The notes: generated by a model from the sequence alone, not told the origin. A DNA stretch of 32,123 bases from an uncultured bacterium (GCA_905215045.1 CAJMOO010000011.1:1-32123), one strand, 5' to 3'. Shown: positions 1 through 8,440, counted from the first letter of the stretch. A program made the numbers and translations.

Positions 1-3
1 ATA

Positions 4-50
4 AGCCCTTATAGGGCTAGTACAAACCACCGGCTAAGCCGGTGGTTTTG
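4..50. terminator. Tandem hairpins, terminator-like
   Basis: Two hairpins lie side by side. The first pairs AGCCCT (4-9) with AGGGCT (13-18). The second is a 12-bp perfect palindrome, AAACCACCGGCT (24-35) with AGCCGGTGGTTT (37-48), followed on the plus strand by a short T run. It could terminate a plus-strand gene left of the window and may also serve the HIT gene that ends at 68 on the minus strand. GC-rich hairpin pairs like this also occur at the ends of IS200/IS605 elements, but no transposase or TnpB gene is visible here, so that reading stays open. Confidence 0.55.
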
Positions 51-67
51 ATTATTTATAGTTCTGA

Positions 68-487
68 TCAAAGAGAAGATTTGATAAGTTTGATTCGAGA
101 CTGATATTCTTCATCTGTTAAATAAATCTTTTCTTTCGTATCTGTAAATGGTATTCCCCATTCAGGTCCATCTTTTTTCTTTGGTACGATGTGTACATGA
201 AAATGGGAAACAAGATCACCGTATATCGCATAATTAATCTTATCTGCATGGAAAATTTTCTTCAAAACAGAAGCAACTTCTGAGAGTGATTTAAAAAATA
301 CTTTTTGCTCTTCTTCTGAAAGTTCAAAAAGTTCTTCTCGATGATCGTGAAAAGCAAGGACACATCGACCTGGATAACGTTGATCTTTGAAAAGATACAA
401 AGTACTATTCTCAAAATCACAGATTTTAATCATTAAATCAGATAATTCATGGTTTTTTGTACAGTAAAAACAATTTTCTTTTTTCAT
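68..487 (-). CDS. HIT family nucleotide-binding protein
   Basis: The 139-residue protein carries the histidine triad HFHVHIVP near residues 95-102 (H95, H97, H99), the signature of HIT nucleotide hydrolases/transferases, which use the last His as nucleophile on AMP-linked substrates. An N-terminal CFYC (C6-C9) resembles the half zinc site of bacterial HIT proteins. It should be a soluble cytoplasmic enzyme; the natural substrate cannot be read from the sequence. The start ATG at 487 is preceded by AAAGGAG at good spacing. The gene stands alone, divergent from the TRAP operon. Family assignment is firm, exact function is not. Confidence 0.9.
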   Translation of the reverse strand: MKKENCFYCTKNHELSDLMIKICDFENSTLYLFKDQRYPGRCVLAFHDHREELFELSEEEQKVFFKSLSEVASVLKKIFHADKINYAIYGDLVSHFHVHIVPKKKDGPEWGIPFTDTKEKIYLTDEEYQSRIKLIKSSL

Positions 488-617
488 AGATGATCTCCTT
501 TATGGTATTTAAAATTTGATTATTAGAGTGCTCAAAATGATTTTGCCACTTACATCAAACTATAACATGAAAAATAAAAAAGTAAATAGGTACGACAAGA
601 AAAAGTAAAGTTGTATG

Positions 618-663
618 ACTAATTTTATGCAGAAAATAAATTAGTATTGTGTAAAATATACAA
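618..663. promoter_or_regulatory. Candidate operators upstream of the TRAP/uronate operon
   Basis: The 326-bp gap between the HIT gene and dctP is very AT-rich and holds no gene. It contains a perfect 8-bp inverted repeat, ACTAATTT (618-625) with AAATTAGT (638-645), directly followed by an imperfect palindrome TTGTGTAAAATATACAA (647-663). The latter resembles GntR-type operators (TTGTATACAA-like), a common regulator type for uronate operons. A TATAAT lies at 684-689 without a good -35. A TTGACA at 710-715 has no good -10. Two direct GACAAGT copies start 12 bp apart at 712 and 724. No regulator gene is adjacent, so the role is inferred. Confidence 0.3.
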
Positions 664-813
664 AAATAAAAGAAAATAATGTATATAATAACGAAAATAT
701 CGAAAATAATTGACAAGTAATCGGACAAGTGAGAAGATAAGTACAACAAATACATCGGATGAATTTGACGAAACGAGTATGACAAACAAAATGTGAGAAT
801 GGAGGAAGAAATT

Positions 814-1857
814 ATGGCAAGACAAAGAGCGGGAAAAATAAAGCAAGTAATAGCATTGATGCTTGTATCAATACTGCTGGTATTTTCCGCAACAGGGTGT
901 GGAAAAACGAGTTCGGCAAAAAAAGAAGAGCAGATTGTTTTTCGAATGGCAATTGTAGATGGAGAGGCATCTCCAATTTACAAAGGTGCTAAGAAAATGG
1001 CAGATGAGGTTCTAAAGAAAACCAATGGACGAATCAAGATCGTAGTAGTAACAGGTGGAGCACTTGGTGATGAAAGAGGTTCTGTAGAACTTTGTTCACA
1101 AGGAGATCTGGATATTGCATCTGCTGCGAACTCAGTATTAACAAACTGGATTCCTGAAATGAATATCCTTGACCAAGCTTATCTTTGGGAGAATGAAGAA
1201 CAGGCACATGCAGCGGTTGATGGACCAGTAGGTGATCTGATCGAGAAAGCAGCATATGACAAATTGAATGTACATGTGATCGGATATCTTGAGTCAGGAT
1301 TCAGAGATACATTCTCTAAAAAGCCAATCAAAACAATATCAGATTTTAAAGGAATTAAGATCAGAACAATGCAGAATCAGTATCATATGGCGGCATTCCA
1401 GTCATTTGGTGCAATGCCAACAGCAATGGCATATAACGAAGTATTTACTGCATTGCAGCAAGGAACGATCGATGCATGTGAAAATGCAGTAAGTAACTGT
1501 TTATCTAACGGATATTATGAAGTTACAAAAAACGTAACTTATTCACATCATGCATTTACTTATGTTCCAGTAATGATTTCAGATAAAGCATGGAAGAAGA
1601 TTCCAAAAGACCTGCAAGATGAATTTATGGAAGGATGCAAAGAAGGATATGTGGCAGAACGTCAATATCTGAAAGAAGAGAATGATAAGGCCGTAACAGA
1701 ACTTAAGAAAAAAGGCGTAAAATTCTGGAATATTGATATGGATCAGCTAAGAAAAGCTTATAAACAGGAAGCGAAAGAAAAGAATTTTACATTTGATCCT
1801 AAATGGCAGGCAGCAATTGATCAAACGATCAAGGAACATCCAACGAAAGGAGAATAA
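814..1857 (+). CDS. dctP: TRAP transporter solute-binding lipoprotein (DctP family)
   Basis: The 347-residue extracytoplasmic binding protein of a TRAP transporter begins with a hydrophobic signal and a lipobox SATGC, placing the lipidated Cys at residue 29. The body matches the DctP family, including the strand IKIRTMQNQ whose Arg (R184) normally makes the salt bridge to a carboxylate ligand, and a second Arg in GFRDTF (R164). An upstream in-frame GTG at 793 exists, but ATG 814 follows GGAGGA at 801-806 with ideal spacing, so I start there. It heads an operon with DctQ and DctM and uronate catabolic enzymes, which points to a sugar acid ligand. Confidence 0.92.
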   Translation: MARQRAGKIKQVIALMLVSILLVFSATGCGKTSSAKKEEQIVFRMAIVDGEASPIYKGAKKMADEVLKKTNGRIKIVVVTGGALGDERGSVELCSQGDLDIASAANSVLTNWIPEMNILDQAYLWENEEQAHAAVDGPVGDLIEKAAYDKLNVHVIGYLESGFRDTFSKKPIKTISDFKGIKIRTMQNQYHMAAFQSFGAMPTAMAYNEVFTALQQGTIDACENAVSNCLSNGYYEVTKNVTYSHHAFTYVPVMISDKAWKKIPKDLQDEFMEGCKEGYVAERQYLKEENDKAVTELKKKGVKFWNIDMDQLRKAYKQEAKEKNFTFDPKWQAAIDQTIKEHPTKGE

Positions 1858-1859
1858 AG

Positions 1860-2360
1860 ATGAAAAAAGTACTTGGTACACTTACAAAAGTAGAACAAGT
1901 CATTATGGTTGCAACATTTGCAGTCATGGTTGCAAGCTCTTTTGCTCAGGTTGTCAATCGAAATATTTTTAAATTACCAATCGCATGGTTTGATGAAGCA
2001 TCTACTTATTGCATGATCTATATGGCATTGATCGGAACGGAAATAGGATTAAGAGATGGAACACAGATTGCGGTAACAGCAGTTGTAGACAAACTGCATG
2101 GAGCAGGCAAGAAAATAGTACAGATCGCATCTAAGATCGTTGTTTTGATATTCTCAGTATCTGTACTGATCGCAGCAGTTAATATGGTAAATCAACAGAT
2201 CGTTACAGGACAGACATCAGCAGCATTACATCTTCCAATGGCAGTTCCATATGCAGCATTAGTTATCAGTTTTGCAATGATCGTGATCGTGCAAGGTTTG
2301 TTGATGATCGGTATGATCATAGATTTTGTCAAAGGAAAAAATGAAGAGGAGGAAGCATAA
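1860..2360 (+). CDS. dctQ: TRAP transporter small permease (DctQ family)
   Basis: The 166-residue integral membrane protein has about four hydrophobic segments (near residues 15-33, 47-63, 85-107 and 122-150), the size and topology of TRAP small subunits. The WFDEASTYCMIYMALIG stretch fits the conserved W-x-[DE]-E region of DctQ proteins. It starts two bases after the dctP stop, and its stop TAA overlaps the dctM ATG by one base, so the three transporter genes are translationally coupled. It acts with DctM as the Na+-driven permease for the DctP ligand. Confidence 0.9.
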   Translation: MKKVLGTLTKVEQVIMVATFAVMVASSFAQVVNRNIFKLPIAWFDEASTYCMIYMALIGTEIGLRDGTQIAVTAVVDKLHGAGKKIVQIASKIVVLIFSVSVLIAAVNMVNQQIVTGQTSAALHLPMAVPYAALVISFAMIVIVQGLLMIGMIIDFVKGKNEEEEA

Positions 2361-3637
2361 TGGGAACAGGATTACTATTATTTGGTTCAATGGCATTGTT
2401 TCTGATCATCGGTGTTCCGATTGCATTTGCTTTAGGAGCAGCCGTCTGGACAACAATTGTATTTAGCCCTGACTTTCTTGTAACAACAGGAATTATCGGA
2501 CAGAGAATTTTTGGAGGATTGGAATCCACATCGATCATGGCAATTCCATTCTTCATTCTAGCAGGAAACCTAATGACAAAAGGTGGTATTTCAAAAAGAC
2601 TGGTTGACTTTGCAAACAGTATTGTAGGTGGTGTAAGAGGTGGAATGGCATTAGCCCTTGTACTTGCATGTGCTTTTTTCGCAGCATTATCTGGTTCAGC
2701 ACCAGCGACAGTTATTGCCATCGGATCTATGCTTTATCCAGAAATGACGAAGATGGGATATCCAAAGGATCGTACAGCCGGGCTGTTGGTAGTATCTGGA
2801 GGATTAGGACCTATTATCCCACCAAGTATCATCATGGTTGTTTATGCGACGATCACAGGAGCATCGATCAGTGAAATGTTTACATCAGGAATGTGTATTG
2901 GAATTATGATCATGATCACACTGATGGTTGTAGTACTCTTATTAGCCCGTAAAGAAAAATGGCCAAAAGCAGAAAAAAGACCAACTCTAAAAGAATTTGG
3001 AGAGACTTTCGTAAAAGCGATTCCGGCAATTTTACTTCCAGTTATTATTTTGGGTGGTATTTATTCAGGATTACTTACACCAACAGAATCTGCAGCGGTA
3101 GCAGTTGTATGGGCATTCATTGCAGGAATGTTTATCTATAAAGAAGTATCAGTAAAAGACCTTGTTCCAATTTTTCTTGATAGTGCAAAAGGATCAGCAA
3201 TGATCTTATTCATCATAGCTACATCAACAGCTTTCTCATGGATCTTTGCTTACTCAGGAATTTCAGGACATTTAGTACACTTTATTGTTGGAATGAATTT
3301 AAATAAAACATTATTCTGTCTGGTAGTCGCAGTAATTCTTCTGATATTTGGTACTTTCCTTGAAGGAATAGCAACTTGTGTACTTATGGTACCAATCTTA
3401 TGGCCAATCGCAGCAGGACTTGGAATTGATGCAGTTCATTTTGGAATGATCGTTTCTATTTCAAACGTTGTTGGAACGATGACACCACCAGTAGCGGTAA
3501 ATATTTTCTCGGCAGCTTCGGTATCAAAATTAAAGATGGGAGAGATCGTAAAAGGTCAGATACCATTCTTCATCGGATACATAGCGGTATTCCTGTTGGT
3601 AGTATTAGTCCCAGGATTTAGCCACATATTTGGATAG
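2360..3637 (+). CDS. dctM: TRAP transporter large permease (DctM family)
   Basis: The 425-residue polytopic membrane protein has the usual length for DctM and family hallmarks: an N-terminal GSMALFLIIGVPIAFALG segment, the GSAPATVIAIGSMLYPEM region, GGLGPIIPPSIIM near residues 148-160, and a C-terminal MTPPVAVNIF motif. These are the pore and Na+-site repeats of the ion transporter superfamily fold. It would import the DctP-bound substrate using the sodium gradient. The start overlaps the dctQ stop (TAATG). The next gene follows after 37 bp with its own strong AAGGAGGA site. Confidence 0.93.
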   Translation: MGTGLLLFGSMALFLIIGVPIAFALGAAVWTTIVFSPDFLVTTGIIGQRIFGGLESTSIMAIPFFILAGNLMTKGGISKRLVDFANSIVGGVRGGMALALVLACAFFAALSGSAPATVIAIGSMLYPEMTKMGYPKDRTAGLLVVSGGLGPIIPPSIIMVVYATITGASISEMFTSGMCIGIMIMITLMVVVLLLARKEKWPKAEKRPTLKEFGETFVKAIPAILLPVIILGGIYSGLLTPTESAAVAVVWAFIAGMFIYKEVSVKDLVPIFLDSAKGSAMILFIIATSTAFSWIFAYSGISGHLVHFIVGMNLNKTLFCLVVAVILLIFGTFLEGIATCVLMVPILWPIAAGLGIDAVHFGMIVSISNVVGTMTPPVAVNIFSAASVSKLKMGEIVKGQIPFFIGYIAVFLLVVLVPGFSHIFG

Positions 3638-3674
3638 ATATATTTTAGATTAAAAGATAAATAAGGAGGACATC

Positions 3675-4472
3675 ATGCAAAATCTAGAAAATAAGAAAAG
3701 AATGGAGACTTGGAAAGTTCAGTCTTCAGATGAAAAAGGATTTCATAAAGTGATCACACCAGATACTTGTGAGTGTCAGGAAGCACAAATGTTTCGATTA
3801 AATCTTTCAGCAGGAGAATCATATACATTAGAATCCAAAGAGTTGGAATTACATCCGGTTCTTTTGGCAGGAAAGGCAAAATTAAGCGGACATGCAAGTC
3901 TGGATCAGGACATGGAGAAATTTGATTCTTGCTATATTCCAGGAAATGATAAGTTAACGATTACTGCAAAAGAGGACTGTATCTTCTATATTGCAGGAGC
4001 AAAATACGAAGGGATCGGAGAACCACATTTTAGAAAATTTGATATCACACTTCCTATTGGAGATGTGCATCAGATTCATGGTGAAGGAGTAGGACAGAGA
4101 GAAGTTATGTTTACTTTGGCACCACAGGATTCAGCTTCAAAGCTGATCTGTGGACTGACTTGGTCAGGAGAAGGTGCATGGACAAGCTGGCCACCACATC
4201 AGCATGAAAAAGATTTGGAAGAAGTTTATTGCTATTTTGATATGCCACTTCCAAAATTCGGATTCCACATCAGTTATTTAAAGAGTGGCGAAGTGGAAGA
4301 CATTGTAACACATACTGTACATTCTGGAACAATGGTACAGGCACCATGTGGATATCATCCAACAGTTGCAAGTCCTGGAAGCCGCAACGCATATTTGTGG
4401 GTATTAGCAGCATTTCGTCCAGAAAGCAGAAGATATGATCTAGCGATCAATGACCCAGTTTTTGATAAATAG
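3675..4472 (+). CDS. KduI/IolB-family sugar-acid isomerase
   Basis: The 265-residue protein belongs to the KduI/IolB cupin family. The region WTSWPPHQHEKDLEEVYCYF (about residues 172-191) holds the metal ligands (two His, a Glu), with a further His in CGYHPTVASPG. IolB is 5-deoxy-glucuronate isomerase of inositol breakdown; KduI is the related 5-keto-4-deoxyuronate isomerase. By sequence it looks closer to IolB, but no other inositol gene is present, whereas a KduD-like dehydrogenase, KDG kinase and KDPG aldolase follow directly. I infer isomerisation of 4-deoxy-5-hexosulose uronate (KduI role). Start ATG is preceded by AAGGAGGA. Family is certain, substrate moderate. Confidence 0.82.
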   Translation: MQNLENKKRMETWKVQSSDEKGFHKVITPDTCECQEAQMFRLNLSAGESYTLESKELELHPVLLAGKAKLSGHASLDQDMEKFDSCYIPGNDKLTITAKEDCIFYIAGAKYEGIGEPHFRKFDITLPIGDVHQIHGEGVGQREVMFTLAPQDSASKLICGLTWSGEGAWTSWPPHQHEKDLEEVYCYFDMPLPKFGFHISYLKSGEVEDIVTHTVHSGTMVQAPCGYHPTVASPGSRNAYLWVLAAFRPESRRYDLAINDPVFDK

Positions 4473-4503
4473 AATAGAAAATCGATAGAAAGGAAAATGA
4501 GAT

Positions 4504-5268
4504 ATGAAATTAAATGATCTGACAGGAAAAACAGCAATCGTAACAGGAGCAGCACAAGGATTGAGCTGTGGAATGGCAGAAGGACTTATGGAAGCTGGAG
4601 CAAAAGTATGTATCATGGATATTAATCCAAAAGCAGAAGAAACAGCAAAACAATTTGTAGAAAAAGGTTATGAATGTGAGGCAGTCATTACAGATCTTGG
4701 AAATGATGAAACAAGAGAAGCAGCTTTTTCACAGGCAGTTGAAAAATTAGGTGGACATCTTGACATTTTAGTTAATGGAGCTGGTGTACAGAGAAGATAT
4801 CCAAGTGAAGAATTCCCTTTAAAAGAATGGGACTTTGTAATCAATGTTAACTTAAGAAGTGTATTTGCGTTATGTCAGCTCGCAGGAAAGACATTTATGA
4901 AACAGGATAGTAAAGGAAAGATCATTAATATTGCATCAATGCTTTCTTTCTTTGGTGGATATACAGTTCCAGCATATGCAGCATCAAAAGGTGGAGTTGC
5001 ACAGGTAACAAAAGCATTATGTAATGAATGGGCTGAAAAAGGAATTAACGTAAATGCTTTAGCACCAGGATATATGGCAACAGAAATGAATACAGCGCTG
5101 TTAGATCCTTCAAATCCTAGAAATGCAGCAATTACAAACCGTATTCCTAAAAAAGAATGGGGTACACCGGATGATATGAAAGGACCAGTTGTATGGTTAG
5201 CATCTGATGCATCTGATTATATCAACGGAGCAGTTATTCCAGTTGATGGTGGATATTTAGTACGTTAA
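4504..5268 (+). CDS. SDR dehydrogenase, KduD / gluconate 5-dehydrogenase-like
   Basis: The 254-residue classical short-chain dehydrogenase carries the nucleotide motif TGAAQGLSCG (14-23), NGAG (91-94), catalytic S145, Y158 and K162 (YAASK), and ends in DGGYLVR. D39 after the second strand (MDINP) suggests NAD+ preference. The position of the third Gly in TGxxxGxG is Ser here (S21). Next to a KduI/IolB-type isomerase and KDG kinase, the likely reaction is that of KduD, reducing 2,5-diketo-3-deoxygluconate to KDG; a gluconate 5-dehydrogenase role cannot be excluded. Start ATG follows GAAAGGAAA. Confidence 0.82.
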   Translation: MKLNDLTGKTAIVTGAAQGLSCGMAEGLMEAGAKVCIMDINPKAEETAKQFVEKGYECEAVITDLGNDETREAAFSQAVEKLGGHLDILVNGAGVQRRYPSEEFPLKEWDFVINVNLRSVFALCQLAGKTFMKQDSKGKIINIASMLSFFGGYTVPAYAASKGGVAQVTKALCNEWAEKGINVNALAPGYMATEMNTALLDPSNPRNAAITNRIPKKEWGTPDDMKGPVVWLASDASDYINGAVIPVDGGYLVR

Positions 5269-5309
5269 TGAATGAAGAAATAGATTTGGTGAATATAGAA
5301 AGGATAGAC

Positions 5310-6263
5310 ATGAAAGTTATTATTACAGACTGCGATCATGACAGTATTGATATTGAGAAAAAAGTATTTAAAGATGCAGGAATGGAAGTTGAATTAAAAC
5401 AGGCGATCACGGAAGATGAAGTGATCGCACAATGCCAGGATGCAGAGATTTTTATAGTACAGTATGCAAAAATTACAGAAAAAGTAATGGATAATTGTCC
5501 AAAATTAAAATATGTTGTTCGTTATGGTGTAGGTGTAGATACGATCGATGTACCAGCTGCAACAAAACATGGAATTCAGATTGGAAATGTACCAGATTAT
5601 GGAATGAACGAAGTAGCAGATCATGCGATCTCACTAGCACTTGCAATGGTAAGAAAAATCGTAAAAATGAATGCATTTACAAAAGCAGAAAAATGGGATT
5701 ATACAAATTCAATTCCTGTACATCGTTTTAATCAGATGACAGTTGGAGTCATTGGATTAGGTCGTATTGGAAGAAATTTTGCGAAGAAAATGAATGCATT
5801 AGGATTTAAAGTCATTGGAACAGACCCATATTTTAAGCCAACACCAGAGACAGATGAATATGTTACACCAGTGACAATGGAAGAAGTGATTGAAAAATCT
5901 GATGTGATTTCTCTTCACTGCCCAGCAGATGGAAATATTGATCTGTTTAATAAGGAAACATTTAAAAAGATGAAAAATAACGCAGTACTCATTAATGTGG
6001 CAAGAGGCGGAATCATCAACGAAGAAGATTTAGACCAGGCGTTAACAGATGGTGAAATTGCAGGAGCAGCTCTTGACTGCATGCTTGGTGAACCAGTATC
6101 AAAAGATTCTCCTTTATTTAAACATGAGAATATTATCGTTACACCTCATATGGCATGGTATTCTGAGGAAGCTGCACAGGAATTAAAGAGAAAAGTAGCA
6201 GAAGAATCTGTACGTTTTGCAAATGGTGAGGAAATTCACTATCCGATCAACCATCTTTCTTAG
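5310..6263 (+). CDS. D-2-hydroxyacid dehydrogenase (PGDH/CtBP-like)
   Basis: The 317-residue enzyme shows the D-isomer 2-hydroxyacid dehydrogenase layout: a Rossmann motif GLGRIG (149-154), acidic D172, and the catalytic triad R232 (NVARGG), E261 and H280 (TPHMAW). Such enzymes interconvert 2-ketoacids and D-2-hydroxyacids with NAD(H). A start at 5268 overlapping the previous stop is possible, but ATG 5310 has AGAAAGGA at 5297-5304 and aligns with the family N-terminus (MKVIITD). Its step in a KduI-KduD-KdgK-Eda route is not obvious. It may reduce or oxidise a side sugar acid feeding the same pathway, so the substrate is unknown. Confidence 0.85.
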   Translation: MKVIITDCDHDSIDIEKKVFKDAGMEVELKQAITEDEVIAQCQDAEIFIVQYAKITEKVMDNCPKLKYVVRYGVGVDTIDVPAATKHGIQIGNVPDYGMNEVADHAISLALAMVRKIVKMNAFTKAEKWDYTNSIPVHRFNQMTVGVIGLGRIGRNFAKKMNALGFKVIGTDPYFKPTPETDEYVTPVTMEEVIEKSDVISLHCPADGNIDLFNKETFKKMKNNAVLINVARGGIINEEDLDQALTDGEIAGAALDCMLGEPVSKDSPLFKHENIIVTPHMAWYSEEAAQELKRKVAEESVRFANGEEIHYPINHLS

Positions 6264-6273
6264 GAGGCACATT

Positions 6274-7254
6274 ATGGAACAAGGAATGTTATTTGATAAA
6301 ATCAAAAAAATAGGAATCGTGCCAGTTGTGAAACTAGAAGATGCACAGGATGCAAAACCTCTTGCGAAAGCATTATGTGATGGGGGATTACCATGTGCAG
6401 AAGTCACATTTCGTACAGAACAGGCAGCAGATGCTATTAAAAATATGAAAGAAGCATATCCAGAAATGCTTGTTGGAGCAGGAACAGTACTTACAACTTC
6501 ACAGGTGGACGAAGCGGTCAATGCAGGCGCAGAGTTTATTGTAAGTCCAGGACTTAATCCTGAAGTTGTAGAATACTGTATAGAAAAAAATATTCCAATC
6601 TTACCAGGATGTGCTAACCCAAGCGACGTTGAACAGGCAATAAAATATGGCTTGAAAGTTGTAAAATTTTTCCCAGCGGAAGCAGCAGGAGGAATTAAAA
6701 CGATCAAAGCGATGGCAGCACCATATCATCAGATGAAATTCATGCCAACAGGTGGGGTTAATCTTGACAACATAAATGAATATCTGAATTTTGATAAGAT
6801 CATTGCCTGTGGTGGTACGTGGATGGTGAAAGATAATTTGATCAAAGAGAAAAAATTTGATGAAATTCAAAACCTGACAACACAGGCAGTACACAAAATG
6901 CTAGGGTTTAAACTGGCACATATAGGAATTAACTGTGACAATGAAGAACAGGCGCACAAAGTAGCAGAAGCATTTGATTTTATGTTTGGATTTGCACCAA
7001 AAGAAAATCCAAGTTCCATTTTCTCTGATACTTATGTAGAAACAATGAAAACTCCATTTTTAGGAACAAAAGGACATATTGCAATTGCGGTAAATTCAGT
7101 AGAACGTGCGAAAGCTTATCTGGAACAAAAGAATATTGCATTTAATGAAGACAGTGCAGTATATCGCCCAGATGGAAAGATGCAGGCTGTTTACATGGCA
7201 CAGGAAGTTGGTGGATTTGCAATTCATCTTGTGAGAAATCCAGCATTATCATAG
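6274..7254 (+). CDS. eda: KDPG/KHG aldolase fused to a C-terminal VOC domain
   Basis: Residues 1 to about 208 are a class I 2-keto-3-deoxy-6-phosphogluconate aldolase: E43 in EVTFRT, GAGTVL, SPGLNP, PGCANPS, Schiff-base lysine K131 in VVKFFPAEAAGG, and PTGGVN. It splits KDPG into pyruvate and glyceraldehyde 3-phosphate. Residues about 213-322 form an extra module resembling a vicinal-oxygen-chelate (glyoxalase-like) domain with possible metal ligands H216, E256, H268 and H318. Stand-alone Eda is only about 205-215 residues, so this is a fusion; the VOC role is unknown. Start ATG has TAGGAGG at 6261-6267. Confidence 0.88.
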   Translation: MEQGMLFDKIKKIGIVPVVKLEDAQDAKPLAKALCDGGLPCAEVTFRTEQAADAIKNMKEAYPEMLVGAGTVLTTSQVDEAVNAGAEFIVSPGLNPEVVEYCIEKNIPILPGCANPSDVEQAIKYGLKVVKFFPAEAAGGIKTIKAMAAPYHQMKFMPTGGVNLDNINEYLNFDKIIACGGTWMVKDNLIKEKKFDEIQNLTTQAVHKMLGFKLAHIGINCDNEEQAHKVAEAFDFMFGFAPKENPSSIFSDTYVETMKTPFLGTKGHIAIAVNSVERAKAYLEQKNIAFNEDSAVYRPDGKMQAVYMAQEVGGFAIHLVRNPALS

Positions 7255-7272
7255 AAGAAAGGAGGCAAGATC

Positions 7273-8217
7273 ATGGGGAAAACAATACTGTTTGGAGAAC
7301 CAATGGCACTTTTGATCGCAGATACAACAGGACCATTAGAAAATGTAGAGCATTTTACAAGAGCACTTTCAGGAGCAGAAGTCAATGTATCGATCGGATT
7401 GACCAGATTAGGTCACAGTGTGGAATATCTTACCAGATTAGGAGATGATCCATTTGGTCATTACATTGCTAAGACATTAGGAGAGAATCAGATTGGTATT
7501 TCACTTCTTAGTTATGATCCTGTTTATCGAACAGGGATTCAGCTGAAAAACAGAGTTACTGATGGAAGTGATCCATATGCACCATATTATAGAAAAGGAT
7601 CAGCAGCATCACATATTTCAGAAAAAGAAATTGATGCGATCGATCTTACAGATGTGAATCTGGTACATATTACAGGAATTCCACCTGCATTATCACAAAG
7701 CGCCAGAAAAGCGACATTTCGTCTGATGCAACGTGCAAAAGATAAAGGAATTTTTATCACATTTGATCCAAACTTGCGACCTGCATTATGGGAAAATGAA
7801 GAAACAATGCGCTCAGTGATCAATGAATTAGCTTCTATGGCAGATGTAGTTCTTCCAGGAATTGAAGAATGTAAGATTCTTCTCGGAACAACAGATATGG
7901 AAGAAGCAGCTCAGATGTATCAAAAAGCTGGTGCAAAGATCGTCATCATTAAAGATGGATCAAAGGGAGCATTTGTAAAAGAAAATGAAAACACTTATAC
8001 AGTTCCAGGATTCCATGTCGATAAAGTCGTTGATACAGTAGGAGCCGGTGATGGATTCGCAGTCGGAGTCATCAGCGGAATCCTCGAAGGAAGAACGATC
8101 AAAGAAAGTGTAAGACGAGGAAATGCCATTGGAGCGATCCAGGTAATGAACATCAGTGATAATGAAGGACTTCCAACAAAAGAAGAACTTGATAAGTTTA
8201 TAGAAACAAATAAATAA
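7273..8217 (+). CDS. kdgK: PfkB-family 2-keto-3-deoxygluconate kinase
   Basis: The 314-residue ribokinase/PfkB-fold kinase has the first PfkB signature region (GAEVNVSIGLTRLG, 34-47) and the second signature DTVGAGDGFAVG (254-265), with D260 as catalytic base and G257-G259 forming the anion hole. A substrate-loop region with YYRKGSAASH (105-114) is typical of KDG kinases. It would phosphorylate KDG at O6 with ATP, giving the substrate of the aldolase encoded just upstream. Start ATG follows AAAGGAGG. It is the last gene of the TRAP operon, and a strong terminator follows at 8295. Confidence 0.88.
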   Translation: MGKTILFGEPMALLIADTTGPLENVEHFTRALSGAEVNVSIGLTRLGHSVEYLTRLGDDPFGHYIAKTLGENQIGISLLSYDPVYRTGIQLKNRVTDGSDPYAPYYRKGSAASHISEKEIDAIDLTDVNLVHITGIPPALSQSARKATFRLMQRAKDKGIFITFDPNLRPALWENEETMRSVINELASMADVVLPGIEECKILLGTTDMEEAAQMYQKAGAKIVIIKDGSKGAFVKENENTYTVPGFHVDKVVDTVGAGDGFAVGVISGILEGRTIKESVRRGNAIGAIQVMNISDNEGLPTKEELDKFIETNK

Positions 8218-8294
8218 AGATGGCGTAATGTCATACAAATTCCTAACATATAAATATCCTTTATAAAACAATAAAAATAAAACTCCAAAAACAC

Positions 8295-8334
8295 AGAAAG
8301 CTGTCGCTAGTTTAGATGCGACAGCTTTCTTTCT
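8295..8334 (+). terminator. Rho-independent terminator of the TRAP/uronate operon
   Basis: A 13-bp perfect stem, AGAAAGCTGTCGC (8295-8307) with its complement at 8318-8330, encloses a 10-nt loop and is followed by a T-rich stretch. It lies 77 bp after the KDG kinase stop; the gap between is AT-rich with no gene. Confidence 0.85.
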
Positions 8335-8440
8335 CTAAATACTCGATAGACCTTCAACTCATACAATTAAAAAATTTTACAAAAACTTATTATTCCCATG
8401 TACTTTCCCTTAATCTTCCAAGTTTATAGTTCTGGTCAAA

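Noticed and set aside
4..50. IS200/IS605 end
   Set aside because: The hairpins resemble such ends, but no TnpA, TnpB or second end is present in the window, so I list them only as terminator-like.
555..846. Two overlapping minus-strand frames with hydrophobic, Tyr/Phe-rich translations upstream of dctP
   Set aside because: The composition simply reflects AT-rich DNA; no ribosome site and overlap with the dctP start.
2329..2721. 130-residue minus-strand frame inside dctM, and similar minus-strand frames inside mfd, EIIC and pth
   Set aside because: These are antisense shadows of well-supported genes, without ribosome sites or recognisable families.
8423..8440. 18-bp near match (17 of 18) to the sequence at 55-72
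   Set aside because: For AT-rich DNA a match of this length within a 32-kb window is expected by chance, and no longer similarity surrounds it.
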